The notes beneath the pieces are model-generated. The model was not told the origin of the DNA and did no database searches. It saw only the letters and a list, made by a program, of their open reading frames with translations. Of a stretch of 64,000 nt of DNA, positions 50,902 through 59,512 are shown piece by piece; positions within the stretch are counted from its first letter, which is position 1, and every line of letters starts with the position of its first letter. Location of the stretch: contig JAGWHO010000003.1 of the NCBI GenBank assembly GCA_028866715.1, forward strand, positions 26,646 through 90,645. Direction: 5' to 3'. Both the position numbers and the translations under genes were made by a program. Source of the stretch: Microcaldota archaeon (GTDB lineage Archaea > Micrarchaeota > Micrarchaeia > Micrarchaeales > Micrarchaeaceae).

Positions 50902-50987
50902 CGCCGGAAGTGGGAATCGAACCCACAGAGGCCATTTCTAGCCAAACAGCTTAGCAGGCTGCCGCCCTTCCACTAGGCGATTCCGGC
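50902..50987 (-). tRNA. tRNA-Ser(GCT)
   Basis: 86-base tRNA. Acceptor stem GCCGGAA pairs with TTCCGGC, discriminator G. Anticodon stem GCAGC/GCTGT with loop CTGCTAA and anticodon GCT. A long variable arm (class II) and T arm GTGGG-TTCGATT-CCCAC complete it. CCA is not encoded. It lies 34 bases downstream of the SRP RNA on the same strand and may be cotranscribed. Confidence 0.93.
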
Positions 50988-51021
50988 ACATGTGTGTTTC
51001 TTAGAACATATTCTTAATAGT

Positions 51022-51284
51022 GTGGCAGAGGCCAACAGAGCTACATGAGATCAAGAGAGGTTGTCCGTACTTCGGCTCGGCTCTGTATCTCAAGAGCATA
51101 GCTTTACCATGCTTAAGGTTGCTCCTTCCGGCCTGGCCTGGTTCACATGATGAGCTATCACCTGAGGCAAAACGTCTACGCTTCAGCACGGGCCCATCAG
51201 AACCCCATGACACCCTGTTGGCATTGGCTCGCCTGAAAGGGATTTGCGAACAGGAAACCCTTAGCTTCCCGGCCTATCTGCCAC
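51022..51284 (-). ncRNA. Signal recognition particle RNA (7S)
   Basis: On the minus strand the helix-8 core is present: GTGAACCAGGCCAGGCCGG then AAGGAGCAAC. The 5' end GTGGCAG...GGCC pairs with the 3' end GGCC..CTGCCAC (51022-51033 with 51272-51284), closing the molecule. A TATA box lies 25 bases upstream of the predicted 5' end. About 263 bases, near the archaeal length. ORFs across this region (51001-51213, 51020-51316) are shadows. Confidence 0.93.
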
Positions 51285-51304
51285 GAGAGTCTTTTGAACT
51301 AACC

Positions 51305-51314
51305 TATATATATT
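51305..51314 (-). promoter_or_regulatory. TATA box of SRP RNA
   Basis: TATATATATT (AATATATATA on the transcribed strand) is centred 25 bases upstream of the predicted RNA start at 51284. Confidence 0.75.
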
Positions 51315-51355
51315 AGTTCCGAGACAATTCCTATCGTTAAACTTTAGGTGTAGCA

Positions 51356-51769
51356 TTGAGCGAGGAACAGTACGAAAAACTTCTGGAAAGCGCATTCTCG
51401 AAGCTGCCGCAATTGTCAAAAGAGAAGTCTGACTTTGTCATACCAAGGGCAGATGTCCTCACGCAGGGAACAAAGACAATGATAAGGAACATGGCGGCGA
51501 TAGCCGACAGGGCGAGAAGGAAGCAGGATGACATTGCAAGATACGTGAGCAAGGAGCTATCCGTTCCAGTGAGCCTCGAAGAGGGCAGACTGATAATAAA
51601 CGGGAAGTTCTCGCAAGACGACATAGACAGACGAATAAACAAGTACTTCGAGATGTATGTGATATGCAAGGAGTGCCACAAGCCGGATACGCATCTCGAG
51701 AACGCTGAGAAAGGCATGTATCTAGTATGCGAGGCCTGCGGGGCAAGGTACTGGGTAAAGAACTATTGA
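51356..51769 (+). CDS. eif2b: Translation initiation factor aIF2-beta
   Basis: 137 residues from a TTG start. Part of the aIF2 complex that brings initiator tRNA. NMAAIADRARRKQDDIARYV, then INKYFEMYVICKECHKPDT and the C-terminal Zn ribbon (CKEC and CEAC). Overlaps the aif1a start by 4 bases (TTGA). Confidence 0.93.
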   Translation: MSEEQYEKLLESAFSKLPQLSKEKSDFVIPRADVLTQGTKTMIRNMAAIADRARRKQDDIARYVSKELSVPVSLEEGRLIINGKFSQDDIDRRINKYFEMYVICKECHKPDTHLENAEKGMYLVCEACGARYWVKNY

Positions 51770-52101
51770 GTGATTGGATAAACAGACGAAGAGGCACATT
51801 TGACCAGAGAAGGGGCACGCCTGTAGAGAGCGCGCTGAAGATGCCCTACGGCACAGAGCTGCTTGGCAAGGTCTCGAGGATCGCTGGCGCGTCAAAGTTC
51901 TTCGTCAGGTGCGCGGACGGGAAGGAAAGATTATGCACCATACCCGGAAGGCTGAGGAGGGCGTTCTGGATAAAGGAAGGCGATGTCGTCATAGTGAAGC
52001 CCTGGGTTGTCCAGACAGACGAGCGAGGAGATATAGTCTGGAGGTACAGCCTTCTTGACATAAACAAGCTGAAGGATAGAGGGGCATTGCAGAACCTGTA
52101 A
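51766..52101 (+). CDS. eif1a: Translation initiation factor aIF1A
   Basis: 111 residues from TTG at 51766, which overlaps the aIF2-beta stop (TTGA). OB-fold protein that binds the A site: KMPYGTELLGKVSRI, FVRCADGKERLCTIPGRLRR and KEGDVVIVKPW. The frame is open to 51727, but those residues repeat the aIF2-beta end in another frame and are not used. Confidence 0.92.
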   Translation: MSDWINRRRGTFDQRRGTPVESALKMPYGTELLGKVSRIAGASKFFVRCADGKERLCTIPGRLRRAFWIKEGDVVIVKPWVVQTDERGDIVWRYSLLDINKLKDRGALQNL

Positions 52102-52115
52102 TTACTGCGATATCT

Positions 52116-52508
52116 ATGACGTTTAAGAAGGCGCCTAAAGACTCAGAACAACTAAAATACTTTTTTTATAAAGCAGATGGCAATTCAGTGCTCAGCGGAG
52201 AGCAACAGAACACTGCAAATGAGCTGCTAAACAGGTTTGTATACGGAGACGATGCCGCTTTCGAACAGTACAAAGGCATGTTCAAGAAGAGGAATGATGC
52301 AAACAGCCAGGAAGGAAAAATTAAAGATCTGATAAGAAGTTACGAACAGCTAAGGGGGGGTAAACTTGGCTTGCACGAGCTTGAGCATTTTAGGAAGGAG
52401 TGCGAATTTGTCGCATGCTACTGGCTCGGGGATAGAGATGTGATAGCAGTGCAGGGGGCTTTCGCTTACGCTACGAAAGATTCTACGGCCAGAAAGAAAA
52501 GGCTTTAA
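52116..52508 (+). CDS. Unknown 130-residue protein
   Basis: ATG at 52116, 14 bases after aif1a. Starts MTFKKAPKDSEQLK and is charged and helical, with a basic end (STARKKRL). One CxxxxC pair (ECEFVAC). No known motif. It lies in the aIF2-beta/aIF1A/Cdc6 set, so it may act in translation or replication. Confidence 0.62.
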   Translation: MTFKKAPKDSEQLKYFFYKADGNSVLSGEQQNTANELLNRFVYGDDAAFEQYKGMFKKRNDANSQEGKIKDLIRSYEQLRGGKLGLHELEHFRKECEFVACYWLGDRDVIAVQGAFAYATKDSTARKKRL

Positions 52509-52548
52509 AAGAGGGCATCCAATTATAGCTCTGTAAGCGGGGGGCTCG

Positions 52549-53757
52549 ATGTCAAATTTAAACGATTTGCTCGTTGAATCAAGGATATTCGCCAACCGCG
52601 AGGTCCTGTCGCCGCATTACATCCCGAAGAAACTCATCTTCAGGGAGAAGGAGATAAACAACATAGAGCGGGCGCTCGCTCCGTCGCTAAAAGGCGAGAG
52701 AGGCAGGAACCTCTTCATCTATGGGAAGACGGGAACGGGAAAGACATCATGCTCGAAGTACGTGATTGACGAGGTAAACGACATACCGAACACGAGAGCA
52801 AGAATATCTTACATAAACTGCAGGATATACAACTCAAGGTACAGGGTGCTCAACAAGATAGTTAGCGATCATCTTCCCACGTATGCAAAGAGAGGATACG
52901 GCGCTGTTGACCTTTACGAGAAGCTCACCAGCTGGATAGAGGAGGACAGCAAGATACTCGTCATAGTGCTTGACGAGATAGACGTTGTGAGGGATCTCGA
53001 CGATCTCATATACACGCTCACAAGGATCAACAGCGACATAAAGGCAGGAGGGGTCACGATAATAGGCATATCGAACAAGGTATCGTTCAAGGAATCGCTC
53101 GACCCGAGAAGCCTGTCTACGCTTTACGAGACTGAACTAGTATTCCCGCCGTATTACGCCACAGAGCTTTATGCCATAATAAAGGACAGGGTCCTGACAG
53201 GGTTCAAGCCAGGGACCATAAACGACGATGTCTTGCATTTCATCGCAGCGACAGCAGCGAAAGAGGGCGGAGATGCGAGACTGAGCCTCAAGATGCTTTC
53301 CAAGGCGGGGGAGCTTGCCGAAGACAAGAGGCAGTCCACCGTTGGAATGAAGGAAGCGGAAGAGGCGGCAAAGCTCGTAGAGAGCGACGTTGTCTACGAC
53401 CTCATAGTGACGCTGCCTGAGCACCACAAGCTTGTGCTTTACGCCATTGCTGTGCTTACGCTGAGCGGCGGCTCATACAAGAAGCTCACAGACGGGGTTG
53501 ATACATACCTGTTCAGCGGCGAGGTGTACAACAGGTACAAGAGCATAACCGAGAGCATGCACAAGGAGGCAAAAAGCGAGAGATGGTACAGGAAGTATCT
53601 CTCGGAACTGGAGATGCAGGGCCTTGTGGCGGCATTCGAGTCAGGCAAGGGGATACGCGGCCACACGAAGCTGATAAAGCTGCTCTACCCGCCTCAGAAG
53701 ACGAAGTCAGTTTTAGAGAAGGACATATTCGGCACTGAGGCTTCCGATTCCAAGTAG
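52549..53757 (+). CDS. cdc6: Origin recognition/Cdc6 protein (Orc1/Cdc6)
   Basis: 402 residues. AAA+ protein that binds replication origins and loads MCM. Walker A GKTGTGKT at 59-66, Walker B LDEID (141-145), sensor regions, and a C-terminal winged helix from about 290. ATG at 52549 follows only 40 bases after the previous gene, so no origin repeat set is present just upstream. Confidence 0.94.
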   Translation: MSNLNDLLVESRIFANREVLSPHYIPKKLIFREKEINNIERALAPSLKGERGRNLFIYGKTGTGKTSCSKYVIDEVNDIPNTRARISYINCRIYNSRYRVLNKIVSDHLPTYAKRGYGAVDLYEKLTSWIEEDSKILVIVLDEIDVVRDLDDLIYTLTRINSDIKAGGVTIIGISNKVSFKESLDPRSLSTLYETELVFPPYYATELYAIIKDRVLTGFKPGTINDDVLHFIAATAAKEGGDARLSLKMLSKAGELAEDKRQSTVGMKEAEEAAKLVESDVVYDLIVTLPEHHKLVLYAIAVLTLSGGSYKKLTDGVDTYLFSGEVYNRYKSITESMHKEAKSERWYRKYLSELEMQGLVAAFESGKGIRGHTKLIKLLYPPQKTKSVLEKDIFGTEASDSK

Positions 53758-53765
53758 GTTTTACG

Positions 53766-54287
53766 TTGGACTTTTACGACATAGTCATGCCATCTTGCGA
53801 GTTTGATGACAAGTTCGCAAAGAGGCTTGGCTTGAAAGGCATTTTCAAATGCGGGGCAGATATAAAGCTAGCGAACGCGGACAAGCAGTCATCGTTTCCT
53901 GAAGGCAGGTTCATAGCCGTCGGCTCGAACAAGAACAACCTTATCGCAGCCGCAAGGGCCGGGGCCGCAGCAGTAGTGGTTTCCGACTCGAGGATAGACA
54001 GGAAGCTGATGATGGAGCTGAAGGAGCAGAAGACAGCGCTCATACTCCCGACTACGCTCATAACCTCTAGCTACAACCTCGAGAGGCCGAAGAGGCTGTA
54101 CATGATGGGCAGGCTCTACTCGCATGCGAAGAGGCTGGGCCTTGATATAGGGTTCGCCACGATGGCCGAATCCAAGGCAAACATGTGCTCCTACATGCAG
54201 GTCATACAGCTTGCCAGGCTGGTCGGCGCGGACGAGAGCCAGGCAAGACATGGGGTAAGCGCAGTGAACCCGAGTATTGTTGATTGA
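53766..54287 (+). CDS. rnp3: RNase P protein component 3 (Rpp30)
   Basis: 173 residues from TTG at 53766. It supports tRNA 5'-end cutting by the RNase P RNA. GFATMAESKANMCSYMQVI and ADESQARHGVSAVNPS are Rpp30 segments. About 50 residues shorter than many homologues. The stop is 1 base before the pop5 ATG. Confidence 0.92.
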   Translation: MDFYDIVMPSCEFDDKFAKRLGLKGIFKCGADIKLANADKQSSFPEGRFIAVGSNKNNLIAAARAGAAAVVVSDSRIDRKLMMELKEQKTALILPTTLITSSYNLERPKRLYMMGRLYSHAKRLGLDIGFATMAESKANMCSYMQVIQLARLVGADESQARHGVSAVNPSIVD

Positions 54288-54288
54288 T

Positions 54289-54594
54289 ATGATGAGGCCA
54301 AAGCACAGGTACCTGCTCGTTGAGTCCCTCAATGAGATCCATGAGAACGAGAGGCCCATGTTCGAGTTCAGGCTTTACAAGGAGCTGCTGCACTGCATAG
54401 GCGAGATAGCGTATCATAAAGTGAATCCCAAGATAATGAAGTTCATAGGCAACGACAGGTTCGTCCTCAAGTGCGAGCTTGGCGGATACGAGCAGCTTGT
54501 CCTTGGCCTGACGTTCCTGAAGAGGCTTGACGGGAAGGAGACAGCGTTTTATACGATAAACGCCTCAGGCACCATCAGGGCGCTCACGTCCTAG
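54289..54594 (+). CDS. rnp2: RNase P protein component 2 (Pop5)
   Basis: 101 residues from ATG at 54289 (or 54292). MRPKHRYLLVESLNEI and GGYEQLVLGLTFLKRL are Pop5 segments. Pairs with Rpp30 in the enzyme. Its last 11 bases overlap the convergent wHTH gene. Confidence 0.9.
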   Translation: MMRPKHRYLLVESLNEIHENERPMFEFRLYKELLHCIGEIAYHKVNPKIMKFIGNDRFVLKCELGGYEQLVLGLTFLKRLDGKETAFYTINASGTIRALTS

Positions 54595-54967
54595 GGGCTA
54601 CATGTACAGGATTGAACATCTTGTACAGCTCTTTTCCAAAGCCTGTGAGCCAGAACCTGCGCTCGAACGCGCCGTTTCCGGTATCGAACATCGCGGATTC
54701 CAGGACACCCGCGGCTACAAGCGAATGCAGATGATACGCCATGTTTGGTTTGCTGACGTTATCAAATTCGTCTATCGCGATGTGCCCCTTCTTGCCGCCA
54801 GCTACCTTTATTATTGACTTGCTTAACTGCAGTCCGTCAAAGATGACTGCGATTCCTTCTATGAACATTTCCTTACTGTCTTGAGACCCCAATTCGGCAA
54901 GTATTTTGCTCATGCCTTCTGAGGCAGCCTTGTTCGCCTTGTGGTTTATGCCTTTCTCCACGTCCAT
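54584..54967 (-). CDS. Winged-helix transcription regulator (ArsR-like)
   Basis: 127 residues from ATG at 54967. The centre, KGHIAIDEFDNVSKPNMAYHLHSLVAAGVLE, is a helix-turn-helix with wing; the helical N-terminal extension is Lys-rich. It is divergent from psmA, and the 180-base gap between them contains a perfect 13-base dyad and a small hairpin (55086-55120). Convergent with pop5. It could control its own gene and the proteasome operon; that is inference. Confidence 0.75.
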   Translation of the reverse strand: MDVEKGINHKANKAASEGMSKILAELGSQDSKEMFIEGIAVIFDGLQLSKSIIKVAGGKKGHIAIDEFDNVSKPNMAYHLHSLVAAGVLESAMFDTGNGAFERRFWLTGFGKELYKMFNPVHVAPRT

Positions 54968-55085
54968 GCTATCGATACAGTTAGACCAGTATAGAGATTA
55001 AAGCCTTTTGTACGCCTCTCAGCAAGCCTACCCTAAGCCCATGGAAAAGCTTATTAAACCTATATTCCCATCTACTACTGTAAAC

Positions 55086-55120
55086 CCCCTGAAGGGGCTA
55101 CTTTTATTGGTTCAGAACCA
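55086..55120 (+). promoter_or_regulatory. Hairpin and 13-base dyad upstream of psmA
   Basis: CCCC-TGAA-GGGG (55086-55097) is a 4-bp GC stem, and TGGTTCAGAACCA (55108-55120) a perfect 6-1-6 inverted repeat. Both lie between the TATA-like TTATTAAACC (about 55050) and the psmA ATG at 55149. Either an operator or mRNA structure. Confidence 0.5.
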
Positions 55121-55148
55121 TTATTAGCGTTTAGAATTGGTGAAATAG

Positions 55149-55844
55149 ATGTATCCGAATGTCCAGGCATATGACAGAGGAGTGATGTTCAGCCCAGACG
55201 GAAGGCTCTTCCAGGTAGACTACGCGAGAGAGGCGGTCAGGAGGGGCGCGACATCGATAGGCATGGTGGTTAAAGACGGGGTAGTGCTTCTTGCCCACAA
55301 GAACATAACAGAACCGCTTGTGATACCAAGCACATTGCAGAAGATATTCAGGGTTGACTCGTACATTGGTGCGACTTACAGCGGGCTTGTCTCAGACGGG
55401 CTGCACATAATCAGCACGATGAGGAACAAGACCCAGAGCCACAGAATGGTCTACGATGAGACCGAGTCTGTCGAGACTATCGCAAGGGAGGTCTCGGAAG
55501 AGATGCAGATGGCTACGCAATACGGAGGCGTTAGGCCTTATGCCATATCGTTGCTCATCGGGGGCTTCGACAAGATTCCGCGACTGTTCGAGGTAGAGCC
55601 TGGCGCGGCTTACGCAGGCTACAAGGCCGACGCGATAGGATCTGGCAAGAAGATAGCCGAGGAGATGCTCATAAAGGGCTACAAGGACGAGATGTCCATG
55701 GACGACGGGATAGAACTTGGCGTTAATATAATCAAGAAGATAAACGAGGGAAAGCTCAGTGAGAGCAATATCGACATATCCACCGTAAAGAAGGGCATAG
55801 GCTTCGAGATGCTCCAGCCTGGCGCGATATCCGAGTACCTCTGA
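55149..55844 (+). CDS. psmA: Proteasome alpha subunit
   Basis: 231 residues. The N-terminal alpha signature YDRGVMFSPDGRLFQVDYAREAV gates the 20S pore, and the fold is complete to about residue 225. It forms the outer rings of the 20S proteasome. It starts the operon psmA-sbds-rrp4-rrp41-rrp42-L37Ae-x-Rpo12, a conserved archaeal set. The beta subunit is not in the window. Confidence 0.95.
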   Translation: MYPNVQAYDRGVMFSPDGRLFQVDYAREAVRRGATSIGMVVKDGVVLLAHKNITEPLVIPSTLQKIFRVDSYIGATYSGLVSDGLHIISTMRNKTQSHRMVYDETESVETIAREVSEEMQMATQYGGVRPYAISLLIGGFDKIPRLFEVEPGAAYAGYKADAIGSGKKIAEEMLIKGYKDEMSMDDGIELGVNIIKKINEGKLSESNIDISTVKKGIGFEMLQPGAISEYL

Positions 55845-55869
55845 TGTTTCTCAATTCTTGTGATGCAAG

Positions 55870-56556
55870 ATGTCATCATCCAAGACAGTAATCATGAAAT
55901 TCGGCAGAAATGGAGACGAGTTCGAGATCTTCATAAACTCTGACCTCGCCTACGAGTTCGTTACGGGCAAGCGCTCAGATCCTATGAGCGTGCTTGAGGT
56001 AGAGGAAATCTTCAAGGACGCAAGGAAGGGGGAGCGCCAGAGCGAAGACAAGATAAAGAAGGCCTTCGGCACCACGGAGCTTGCCAAGGTCGTTGAGCAG
56101 ATATTGAGGAACGGCGACGTGCCGATAACAACCGAGCAGAGGAACAAGCTGCTCGAGGAAAAGAGAAAGCAGATAATAGACATTATAGCAAGGAACTCGA
56201 TTGACCCTAGGACAAATGCTCCCAACCCGCCGACAAGAGTCGAGAACGCCATGAAGGAGGGGCGCGTCACAATCGACCCTTTCAAGAAGGCAACGGAGCA
56301 GGTCGACGACGTTGTCAAGAAGATAAGCGCGATAATGCCGATAAAGTTCACAACAGTGAAGATGCAGGTGACGATAACGCCCGAGTACACGAACAAGTGC
56401 TTCGGGACATTGAAGAGGTACGGGCTCAAGTCTGAGACATGGCTCGGGAACGGCTCACTGCAGGCGACGCTTGAGTTCCCGGCAGGATTGCAGACGGAGT
56501 TCTTTGATATTATAAATAAGCTGACGCAAGGAAAAGCGGAGATAAAAATAATGTGA
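55870..56556 (+). CDS. sdo1: Ribosome maturation protein SBDS
   Basis: 228 residues. Three-domain protein that works with EF-2-like GTPase in 60S release of aIF6. FTGTT-type N-domain (YEFVTGKRSDPMSVLEVEEI), middle helical domain (NAPNPPTRVENAM) and C-terminal ferredoxin-like domain. Start follows psmA by 25 bases. Confidence 0.94.
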   Translation: MSSSKTVIMKFGRNGDEFEIFINSDLAYEFVTGKRSDPMSVLEVEEIFKDARKGERQSEDKIKKAFGTTELAKVVEQILRNGDVPITTEQRNKLLEEKRKQIIDIIARNSIDPRTNAPNPPTRVENAMKEGRVTIDPFKKATEQVDDVVKKISAIMPIKFTTVKMQVTITPEYTNKCFGTLKRYGLKSETWLGNGSLQATLEFPAGLQTEFFDIINKLTQGKAEIKIM

Positions 56557-56560
56557 TGAT

Positions 56561-57172
56561 ATGATGAGAGAGATAGTTCTTCCCGGCGATCTTCTAGAAG
56601 AGAAGCCGGTGAGGATGGAAAATGCATTTGTTGAGAACAACAAGACATACGCCAAAGTTTTGGGCATGTATGACAAGGAGCACAGCAGCCTGATAGCCCT
56701 GGAAGGGGTCTACCAGCCAAGGATAGACGACGTTGTCGTTGGGATAATCTCTGAAGTCAAGAACAAGGTGTATGAGGTCGACCTTGCCTTCTTCGGAAGG
56801 TGCCTGCTCATAGCAGGGAAGTACGACCGCGAGACATACAAGCAGGGAGACGTGGTCGAGGCTGTGATAAAGAACATAGAGGACAGGAAGACGATAATAC
56901 TAACGGACGCAAGGCCGCTGAGCGGAGGCACGATACTGCAGGTGAAGCCAACAAAGATACCGAGGATAATAGGCAAGGGCAGCACCATGATAAGGCAGAT
57001 ATCTGATCTTGCCAAGTGCCACGTAGTGGTAGGCAAGAACGGCACGGTCTGGATGCGCGGAGGCAATGTAGCTCTCGCGACAGAGGCAATACTTACTATC
57101 GAGAGAGAGGCCCATCTTTCGGGCCTTACCGAGAAAATAAAGAGGATGTTGGAGGAACAAAAAGGTAACTAA
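56561..57172 (+). CDS. rrp4: Exosome RNA-binding subunit Rrp4
   Basis: 203 residues. Cap protein of the exosome. N-terminal domain from PGDLLEEKP, S1 domain about 55-130, KH domain with IPRIIGKGSTMIRQI. Two ATG codons at 56561 and 56564. Confidence 0.94.
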   Translation: MMREIVLPGDLLEEKPVRMENAFVENNKTYAKVLGMYDKEHSSLIALEGVYQPRIDDVVVGIISEVKNKVYEVDLAFFGRCLLIAGKYDRETYKQGDVVEAVIKNIEDRKTIILTDARPLSGGTILQVKPTKIPRIIGKGSTMIRQISDLAKCHVVVGKNGTVWMRGGNVALATEAILTIEREAHLSGLTEKIKRMLEEQKGN

Positions 57173-57173
57173 T

Positions 57174-57917
57174 ATGGGAGGATCAGCAGCGAATAAGCCA
57201 AAGCTTATAATAGATGGAAAGAGGGTCGACGGCAGGAGCTTCGGCCAGATGAGGCAGATCAAGATAACCGCATCCGTGCTAAAGAACGCAGACGGCTCCG
57301 CATTCATAGAGTGGGGCAACAACAAGATACTTGCGGCGGTATACGGGCCTAAGGAGGCGACGCCAAAGCACTTATCGGACCCGATGAAGGCGATAATCAA
57401 GTGCAGGTACATGATGGCTCCGTTCTCGAGCCTTGCCGATCACGGCAGGACCGGCCCGAACAGACGTGCAACTGAGATATCGAAGGTCATAAAGGAGGTA
57501 TTCGAGAACTGCGTTGTGCTTACGGAATACCCTGGTAGCCAGATCGAAGTCTACATAGAGATACTGCAGGGAGACGGAGGCACGAGAGCGGCGGGGCTCA
57601 CCGCGGCTGCGGTTGCGATGGCGAGCGCGGGCATACAGATGAAGGACATACCTTATGCCGTCTCAGTAGGCAGGATAGACGAGCACCTTGCCATAGACTT
57701 CAACATGATCGAGGACAATTATTCGGACAGCGACATGCCGATAGCCATATCGCCAAGGAACAATGATATAGTTCTGCTGCAGATGGACGGAGGGCTCACT
57801 AAGGAGCAGTTCATGCGCAGCATAAAGATGGCGATAGACGCAGGCAAGACGATAACGGATCTCCAGAAGAGAGCCCTTCGCGAAGTGTATGCGAAGGATG
57901 AAATAAACGGTGAGTAA
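57174..57917 (+). CDS. rrp41: Exosome catalytic subunit Rrp41
   Basis: 247 residues. RNase PH-like phosphorolytic 3'-exonuclease. Catalytic Asp region EDNYSDSDMPIAI and phosphate-binding Arg in RTGPNRRATE. Complete length. It touches rrp42 (57918) with no gap. Confidence 0.95.
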   Translation: MGGSAANKPKLIIDGKRVDGRSFGQMRQIKITASVLKNADGSAFIEWGNNKILAAVYGPKEATPKHLSDPMKAIIKCRYMMAPFSSLADHGRTGPNRRATEISKVIKEVFENCVVLTEYPGSQIEVYIEILQGDGGTRAAGLTAAAVAMASAGIQMKDIPYAVSVGRIDEHLAIDFNMIEDNYSDSDMPIAISPRNNDIVLLQMDGGLTKEQFMRSIKMAIDAGKTITDLQKRALREVYAKDEINGE

Positions 57918-58700
57918 ATGAGCGCATTCGATTCTGTAAAGAGCGGCTACATAAAGGAGCTGCTTGCAAAAGGGATTAGAGAGGACGGAAGGGGCCTCTT
58001 CAGCTACAGGGACATCAAGATAATACCAAACGTTATAGAGAATGCCGAGGGTTCGGCGCAGGCGGATCTTGGCGGCACGAGAGTGCTGGCAGGAACCAAG
58101 GTAATACTTGGGGAGCCGATGCACGACCTCCCGAACCAGGGAAGCTTCAGCGTATCGGCAGAGCTTCTGCCTCTTGCGCATGCTGAATATGAGACAGGAC
58201 CGCCAAGCCCGGCGGCGATAGAGCTCGCGAGAGTCGTAGACAGGGGCATAAGGGCAGGAAACTGCATAGACCTGGAAAGCCTATTCCTTGAAGAGGGCAA
58301 GGTCTGGAGCATATATGTTGACCTTTACATACTCAACTACGCCGGGAACCTGTTCGACGCAAGCGCACTGGCGGCAATGGCAGCGATAATGACGACAAGG
58401 GTGCCGAAGTACGAGGACGGCAAGGAGGTAAGGGAAGACAGGTCGAGGAAGCTGAAGATAAACAACGTTGTCACGACATCAACGTTCGGCAAGATCGGCA
58501 ATACGATACTATTGGACCTCGATGAGAACGAGGACAACGCATCTGACGCACGTATAACGGTAGCAACAGACGATGACACGATAAGGGCCTCACAGAAAGG
58601 ATTAAGAGGTAGTTTCTCCTTAAAGGAAATAGACATGATGCTCGACAAGACCTTCGAGAAGAGGAAGGAGCTGAAGAGCAAGCTCGAACATATGAAGTGA
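57918..58700 (+). CDS. rrp42: Exosome subunit Rrp42
   Basis: 260 residues. RNase PH fold partner of Rrp41 in the hexameric ring, needed for RNA binding but not catalytic. The LAHAEYETGPPSPAAIELARVVDRGIR segment is conserved. It begins right after the rrp41 stop. Confidence 0.95.
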   Translation: MSAFDSVKSGYIKELLAKGIREDGRGLFSYRDIKIIPNVIENAEGSAQADLGGTRVLAGTKVILGEPMHDLPNQGSFSVSAELLPLAHAEYETGPPSPAAIELARVVDRGIRAGNCIDLESLFLEEGKVWSIYVDLYILNYAGNLFDASALAAMAAIMTTRVPKYEDGKEVREDRSRKLKINNVVTTSTFGKIGNTILLDLDENEDNASDARITVATDDDTIRASQKGLRGSFSLKEIDMMLDKTFEKRKELKSKLEHMK

Positions 58701-58704
58701 TTTC

Positions 58705-58944
58705 ATGGCAAACTCTAGCATTAGATACGGAGCAAGCATAAGGAAGAGATTCAACGAAGTGAAGAGGGAGAAGCGCGAGCTTTACAAGTGCGATTTGTGC
58801 AGCCAGATGAAGGTGAAGAGGATAAGCACGAGCATCTGGAAGTGCAAGCACTGCGGGACTGTATACGCAGGCGGAGCCTATTCAATGAAGACGAGTGCTG
58901 GAGAAAACGCAAAGTCTGTGATAGAGGCGCTCGCAAAGAAGTGA
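58705..58944 (+). CDS. rpl37ae: 50S ribosomal protein L37Ae
   Basis: 79 residues with four-Cys Zn finger (CDLC and CKHC). RYGASIRKRFNEVKR and GGAYSMKTSAGENAK are family segments. Placed after rrp42 as in many archaea. Confidence 0.94.
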   Translation: MANSSIRYGASIRKRFNEVKREKRELYKCDLCSQMKVKRISTSIWKCKHCGTVYAGGAYSMKTSAGENAKSVIEALAKK

Positions 58945-58948
58945 ACAA

Positions 58949-59323
58949 ATGTCGATAGAAGTAAGCTACGCACCGGTCAGGAAGGTCATAATCCACGAAG
59001 TCGTAAAGATAGAGGATGAAGACCTGCTCAGAAGCAGGATAACGCCTGCAGGCAACATGCCACTCTATTGGTGCGACGGCATCCTTTTCACGTTCTCTTC
59101 GGTGCCAATGTCGAAGCAGGTTATGAAGGATTATCTTGACGGCACGCTTCACTGGATGGAGGTGCATTTCACTGAGATGAAATCCTACCAGCCGATACTT
59201 GAGCTGCATGACGTGCAGTACGGCGGCAGCGGCCCGCAAAAGATACGAGTACTTGATACGAGCAAGTCGGCGATCCACAAGGATGTCGTCGCCTTTCTCA
59301 AGGCAAACAACAAGAAAAAGTGA
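58949..59323 (+). CDS. Unknown protein inserted between L37Ae and Rpo12
   Basis: 124 residues from ATG at 58949, 4 bases after L37Ae and 4 before Rpo12, so expressed with them. MSIEVSYAPVRKVIIHEVV and GILFTFSSVPMSKQVMKDYLDG give a mixed alpha/beta protein, not prefoldin or Pcc1, which follow here in other archaea. No motif known. Its place in a conserved operon suggests a role in translation, transcription or RNA decay. Confidence 0.72.
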   Translation: MSIEVSYAPVRKVIIHEVVKIEDEDLLRSRITPAGNMPLYWCDGILFTFSSVPMSKQVMKDYLDGTLHWMEVHFTEMKSYQPILELHDVQYGGSGPQKIRVLDTSKSAIHKDVVAFLKANNKKK

Positions 59324-59327
59324 TACT

Positions 59328-59459
59328 ATGGCATACGTGTGCGCATATTGCGGCAAGAAGATAAAGCAGCTTGACAACTTCGTCAGGTGCACCTACTGCG
59401 GGTATAGGATTCTCATAAAGGGAAGGCCAAACCTCGCAAGGGAGATAACTACGGATTAA
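59328..59459 (+). CDS. rpo12: RNA polymerase subunit Rpo12 (RpoP)
   Basis: 43 residues from ATG at 59328. One Zn ribbon (CAYC and CTYC), then GYRILIKGRPNLAREI. Small subunit of archaeal RNA polymerase. The longer frame from 59199 is not used. Confidence 0.93.
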   Translation: MAYVCAYCGKKIKQLDNFVRCTYCGYRILIKGRPNLAREITTD

Positions 59460-59512
59460 GCCTGTAGGGAAGCTTTAAGATCTTTTCCGGAAAACGTTTA
59501 GTGGTGAGGATA

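Noticed and set aside
51001..51316. ORFs of 70 and 98 residues across the SRP RNA
   Set aside because: The RNA has strong core motifs, end pairing and a promoter; the ORFs are shadows.
52509..52548. Replication origin upstream of cdc6
   Set aside because: Only 40 bases are available and no repeated origin-box pattern is seen; the region 54968-55148 has dyads but no recognisable origin boxes.
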